DNA of 9,690 nt from an uncultured Ruminococcus sp. (GTDB lineage Bacteria > Bacillota > Clostridia > Oscillospirales > Ruminococcaceae). Both the position numbers and the translations under genes were made by a program. The notes under the pieces were generated by a model that was given only the letters and a program-made list of their open reading frames with translations, was not told the DNA's origin and searched no databases. Location: positions 1-9,690 of the forward strand of contig UQAR01000079.1 in NCBI GenBank assembly GCA_900539095.1, written 5' to 3'. This document shows positions 7,325-9,690 of this stretch, in pieces; positions within the stretch are counted from its first letter, which is position 1, and each line of letters starts with the position of its first letter.

Positions 7325-8047
7325 ATGAAAAAGTTACTTGCATCACTCATGGCACTGTCAATGGTATTCGCAGTTACAGGCTGCTCTGAGTCAAAGGATT
7401 CTGAGAGCGAGTCAAAGGCTGAGGCTACAACAACTACTACAACTACAGTTGCTAAGTCAGAGTCAATGGCTGAGTCTGAGGCTGACACAGAAACAACAAC
7501 TACAACTGCTGCTCCTGTTGAGTCTGAGGCTGATGACACAACTACAACTGCTGACGACGCAACAAGCACTGGCGACGAGGCTAAAGGCACATATGAGAAC
7601 GATGTTTACACAAGTGCTCTTTACTCATTCAAGATCGATTCAAAGAAGTGGGCTATGCAGGAGTCTGCCGGTGTTGACGTAATGTTCACATACACTGATG
7701 TTGGCGACGACGCTAATCTTGCATCTGCATCTATCAACGTTATCTCAATGTCTAACGATCTGCTCAACGGTCTTACAGCAAGCGATTATGCAGATCAGAT
7801 CAAGACTACATACGAGTCAATGGATGGCTACACTGTAACAAACGACAAGGAAGGCAAGTTCGCAGGCAAGGACGCTTACATCGTTGACGTAACAGGCGAG
7901 ATCGGCACAGAGAAAGTTCTGCTCAATCAGATAATCACTTCTGATGGCGGCAACCTTGTTGTTATCACTTACGGTGCGAGCGAGGCTGCTTATGATAAGC
8001 TTTCAAGCGAATTCCAGACAGTTCTTGACAGCTTTGAGCTTAAATAA
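7325..8047 (+). CDS. Secreted lipoprotein with Thr/Glu/Ser-rich linker
   Basis: The 240-residue product has a lipoprotein signal peptide: MKK, a hydrophobic core (residues 4-17) and lipobox VTGC with Cys20 as the lipidation site, so it should be anchored to the outer face of the membrane. Residues 21-86 are a low-complexity acidic and Thr-rich linker, including seven Thr in a row (35-41) and a repeated ESEAD unit 16 residues apart. The folded domain spans about 95-240, beginning YSFKIDSKKWAM (100-111) and ending FQTVLDSFELK (230-240). It resembles PsbP/Mog1-like domains seen in many clostridial lipoproteins (inference from pattern only). I do not recognise a specific function. It sits 41 nt after the formyltransferase gene with its own strong Shine-Dalgarno and is followed by a hairpin, so it appears co-transcribed with purine genes although it is not an enzyme of the pathway. 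Confidence 0.88.
   Translation: MKKLLASLMALSMVFAVTGCSESKDSESESKAEATTTTTTTVAKSESMAESEADTETTTTTAAPVESEADDTTTTADDATSTGDEAKGTYENDVYTSALYSFKIDSKKWAMQESAGVDVMFTYTDVGDDANLASASINVISMSNDLLNGLTASDYADQIKTTYESMDGYTVTNDKEGKFAGKDAYIVDVTGEIGTEKVLLNQIITSDGGNLVVITYGASEAAYDKLSSEFQTVLDSFELK
7385..7582 (+). repeat. Low-complexity Thr/Glu/Ser-rich coding repeat
   Basis: This is the linker-coding part of the lipoprotein gene, rich in ACA/ACT Thr codons (for example 7427-7447) and GAG/TCA/TCT codons. A 15-base word is repeated exactly at 7471-7485 and 7519-7533, 48 nt apart and in frame, giving a 16-residue unit. Such tracts can change length by slippage. Confidence 0.7.
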
Positions 8048-8070
8048 TTTATACTGAGTAAATAATGACG

Positions 8071-8097
8071 ATACCGCACAGAATTAGTGTGCGGTAT
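8071..8097 (+). terminator. Stem-loop after the lipoprotein gene, possible weak terminator
   Basis: A perfect 10-bp inverted repeat, ATACCGCACA (8071-8080) with TGTGCGGTAT (8088-8097), encloses a 7-nt loop. The sequence after it, TGTTATAATT, is T-rich but has no continuous T run, so termination may be partial. It could instead protect or separate the upstream transcript from purD. Confidence 0.55.
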
Positions 8098-8106
8098 TGT
8101 TATAAT
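8098..8106 (+). promoter_or_regulatory. Extended -10 promoter-like site before purD
   Basis: TGTTATAAT matches the extended -10 form TGnTATAAT exactly, directly after the stem-loop and 29 nt before the purD ATG. No convincing -35 is present at the normal spacing (8078-8083 reads ACAGAA), which is tolerated for extended -10 promoters. Transcription would start near 8112-8114. Chance occurrence in AT-rich intergenic DNA is possible. Confidence 0.45.
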
Positions 8107-8121
8107 TGGGAAAATTCCAAT
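8105..8121. promoter_or_regulatory. Short near-palindrome overlapping the putative purD -10 and start site
   Basis: ATTGG (8105-8109) and CCAAT (8117-8121) form an inverted repeat centred on 8113, with one further pair inside (8111/8115). It overlaps the end of the -10 hexamer and the predicted transcription start, the classic place for a repressor operator. It does not match a purine repressor site that I know. The evidence is the symmetry alone. Confidence 0.25.
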
Positions 8122-8135
8122 GAGGAGGTCTGAAA

Positions 8136-9491
8136 ATGAACATATTGGTCGTTGGCGGAGGCGGACGTGAACACGCTATCGTAATGAAGTTAGCTGAGTC
8201 CCCGAAGGTAGACAAGCTTTACTGCACACCTGGTAACGGCGGCATTTCACGCTATGCGGAATGTTTTGACGTTGCGGCGACTGACATTGAGGGCGTTGTG
8301 GCTCTTGCCAAAAAGCTGAAGGTAGACATGGTCGCTGTTGCACCTGATGATCCGCTGGTACTTGGAATGGTGGACGCTTTGCAGGCTGAGGGATTCAAGA
8401 CATTCGGTCCTAAGAAAAATGCGGCTATAATCGAAGGCTCTAAGGTCTTTTCTAAGGATCTTATGAAAAAATACAACATACCGACTGCAAAATACGAGGT
8501 ATTCACAAACAGCGAAGACGCTATAAAGTATGTGAAAGAACAGAACACATACCCTGCTGTTATAAAGGCTGACGGACTTGCACTGGGCAAGGGCGTTATT
8601 CTGGCAGAGAATGAGAAAGAGGCTGTGGAGGCTATACACTCTATGATAGACGACAAGCAGTTCGGCGAGAGCAGCTCGACTATTGTTGTAGAGGAATATC
8701 TCACAGGTCCTGAGGTATCTGTGCTTTCATTCACTGACGGCAAGACTGTTGTTCCTATGATCTCTTCAATGGATCACAAGAGGGCTTTGGACGGCGACAA
8801 GGGTCTTAACACCGGAGGAATGGGCACTGTTGCACCTAACCCTTACTACACTGATGACATTGCAAAGGAATGTATGGAGAAGATATTCCTCCCTACTATC
8901 AATGCAATGAACGCTGAGGGCAGGACTTTTGAGGGCTGTTTATATTTCGGACTCATGCTGACGCCTAACGGTCCTAAGGTAATTGAATACAACTGCCGTT
9001 TCGGCGACCCTGAAACGCAGGTAGTTCTTCCTATGCTTGAGGGCGACCTTTGCGAGATATTTGAGGCTATTTACGAGCACAGACTGGCTGATGTAAAGAT
9101 CGGCTGGAAGTCGGGTTACTGCACTTGCGTTGTTATGGCGAGCGGTGGATATCCTGTTAAATACAAGAAGGGTATCGAGATGTTCGGCATGGACGACAAG
9201 GGTCAGGTAGACGGTGCGTTCATTTATCACGCAGGCACGAAGTATGAGAACGGCAAGTTCTACACTAACGGCGGACGAGTTCTTGGTGTTACCTGCAATG
9301 CTTACACACTTCAGGGTGCACTGGACAAGTCTTACGAGGCTGTTTCCAAGATAAAATTTGAGGGAGAGCATTTTAGAAAAGACATTGGTCAGAGAGCACT
9401 GAAAGCACTTCCTAAAGATTCTCTTGATCTTGAATACAAGCAGGACATGGAGGACTACATCGAAGAGAACGGCGTTTATCTCAGGCAGTAA
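8136..9491 (+). CDS. purD: Phosphoribosylamine-glycine ligase (GAR synthetase)
   Basis: PurD joins glycine to phosphoribosylamine with ATP, forming GAR. The 451-residue protein has the N-terminal dinucleotide-like motif VVGGGGREHA (5-14), APDDPL (69-74; many PurD proteins have PE here), FGPKKNAAIIEGSK (90-103), the ATP-grasp segment IKADGLALGKGV (143-154), DHKRALDGDKGLNTGGMG (213-230), the metal-binding CRFGDPETQ (287-295) and TNGGRVLGVT (377-386). The usual PurD ending, FRKDIGQRAL, is at 413-422 and is followed by an extra 29-residue acidic tail, compared with a family length of about 420-430. A GGAGG site is 7 nt before the ATG. It is separated from the operon above by a stem-loop and a possible promoter of its own. 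Confidence 0.97.
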   Translation: MNILVVGGGGREHAIVMKLAESPKVDKLYCTPGNGGISRYAECFDVAATDIEGVVALAKKLKVDMVAVAPDDPLVLGMVDALQAEGFKTFGPKKNAAIIEGSKVFSKDLMKKYNIPTAKYEVFTNSEDAIKYVKEQNTYPAVIKADGLALGKGVILAENEKEAVEAIHSMIDDKQFGESSSTIVVEEYLTGPEVSVLSFTDGKTVVPMISSMDHKRALDGDKGLNTGGMGTVAPNPYYTDDIAKECMEKIFLPTINAMNAEGRTFEGCLYFGLMLTPNGPKVIEYNCRFGDPETQVVLPMLEGDLCEIFEAIYEHRLADVKIGWKSGYCTCVVMASGGYPVKYKKGIEMFGMDDKGQVDGAFIYHAGTKYENGKFYTNGGRVLGVTCNAYTLQGALDKSYEAVSKIKFEGEHFRKDIGQRALKALPKDSLDLEYKQDMEDYIEENGVYLRQ

Positions 9492-9496
9492 TATAA

Positions 9497-9527
9497 AAAC
9501 GGGCGGAGGCTATCCGTCCGTTTTTTT
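9497..9527 (+). terminator. Intrinsic terminator of purD
   Basis: An 11-bp stem with one G-T pair, left arm 9497-9507 and right arm 9513-9523, has a 5-nt loop and runs into seven consecutive T (9521-9527). It starts 5 nt after the purD stop and should end the operon transcript. Confidence 0.93.
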
Positions 9528-9575
9528 GTTGAGAAAGCTATACAAAGAGGAATATCTACAATTATCAAGGTATAC

Positions 9576-9613
9576 AAAAAGACACGCTTGCCATTTTGTA
9601 AGCGTGTCTTTTT
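9576..9613. terminator. Second, bidirectional-looking terminator hairpin
   Basis: A perfect 14-bp inverted repeat, 9576-9589 with 9600-9613, has a 10-nt loop, five A on its left edge and five T on its right edge, so it can act as a U-tailed terminator on either strand. It lies about 50 bases after the purD terminator, with nothing recognisable between. This suits a convergent gene just beyond the true contig end. Confidence 0.8.
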
Positions 9614-9644
9614 ATGCTTTTGCAGAACCTGCATGGGTATCTAT
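9612..9644 (-). CDS. Possible C-terminal tail of a convergent gene (partial)
   Basis: Read on the minus strand, the last 33 genomic bases give ten open codons, IDTHAGSAKA, followed by TAA. The stop overlaps the edge of the bidirectional hairpin, which would be placed correctly as its terminator. Ten codons are too few to prove a gene or name a product, and the genomic sequence ends at 9644. Confidence 0.2.
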   Translation of the reverse strand: MDTHAGSAKA

Positions 9645-9690
9645 CTGTCTCTTATACACATCTGACGCTGCCGACGAATTAGACGGTGTA
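9645..9690. other. Illumina Nextera adapter read-through (not genomic)
   Basis: Positions 9645-9663 are the 19-bp transposase mosaic end CTGTCTCTTATACACATCT. Positions 9664-9677 (GACGCTGCCGACGA) continue the Nextera adapter exactly. Positions 9678-9685 (ATTAGACG) fill the 8-base i5 index slot and are the reverse complement of CGTCTAAT, which I recall as index S510. Positions 9686-9690 (GTGTA) begin the P5 segment. The real sequence ends at 9644. Confidence 0.97.

Noticed and set aside
8252..8743. 163-codon Ser/Ala/Thr-rich minus-strand frame over purD
   Set aside because: Its low-complexity composition is what an antisense reading of a biased coding sequence gives, and purD is unambiguous.
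9645..9663. Tn5/IS50-like mosaic end suggesting a transposon
   Set aside because: The bases that follow are exactly the Nextera adapter, an index and the start of P5, so it is a library artefact.

Overview
The window carries most of a de novo purine (IMP) biosynthesis operon, with every gene on the + strand. The protein family types, the moderately low-GC composition, strong AGGAGG-type ribosome binding sites, and a Thr/Glu/Ser-rich lipoprotein point to a Gram-positive anaerobe of the Clostridia. A Ruminococcus-like member of the Oscillospiraceae is my best guess; this is inference from family resemblance, not from a marker gene.

Layout: purC (42-758), a PurF-like paralog with a degenerate glutaminase domain (764-2185), canonical purF starting at TTG (2191-3615), purM (3633-4673), purN (4686-5318), a PurO-type IMP cyclohydrolase (5343-6059), a stand-alone AICAR formyltransferase equal to the C-terminal half of PurH (6102-7283), a secreted lipoprotein (7325-8047), a hairpin followed by an extended -10 promoter-like site, and purD (8136-9491). 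A strong intrinsic terminator follows purD and a second, bidirectional-looking hairpin lies at 9576-9613. The first three genes are separated by only 5 nt each, and gaps elsewhere in the operon are 12 to 42 nt until the 88-nt gap before purD.

Working together: PurF makes phosphoribosylamine from PRPP and glutamine, PurD adds glycine, PurN formylates GAR, PurM closes the AIR ring, PurC makes SAICAR, the formyltransferase converts AICAR to FAICAR and the cyclohydrolase closes FAICAR to IMP. PurL/Q/S, PurE/K and PurB are needed but are not in this window. The last two steps use two separate proteins in place of bifunctional PurH.

Most interesting points: (1) a second PurF-family protein directly upstream of purF that has lost the Cys nucleophile and the other glutaminase residues, yet keeps the PRPP-binding motif and the cysteines equivalent to the [4Fe-4S] ligands; (2) a lipoprotein gene embedded between purine genes; (3) a compact promoter/operator-like stretch before purD; (4) the last 46 bases (9645-9690) are Nextera sequencing adapter, including an index, so they are an assembly artefact and not genomic DNA.
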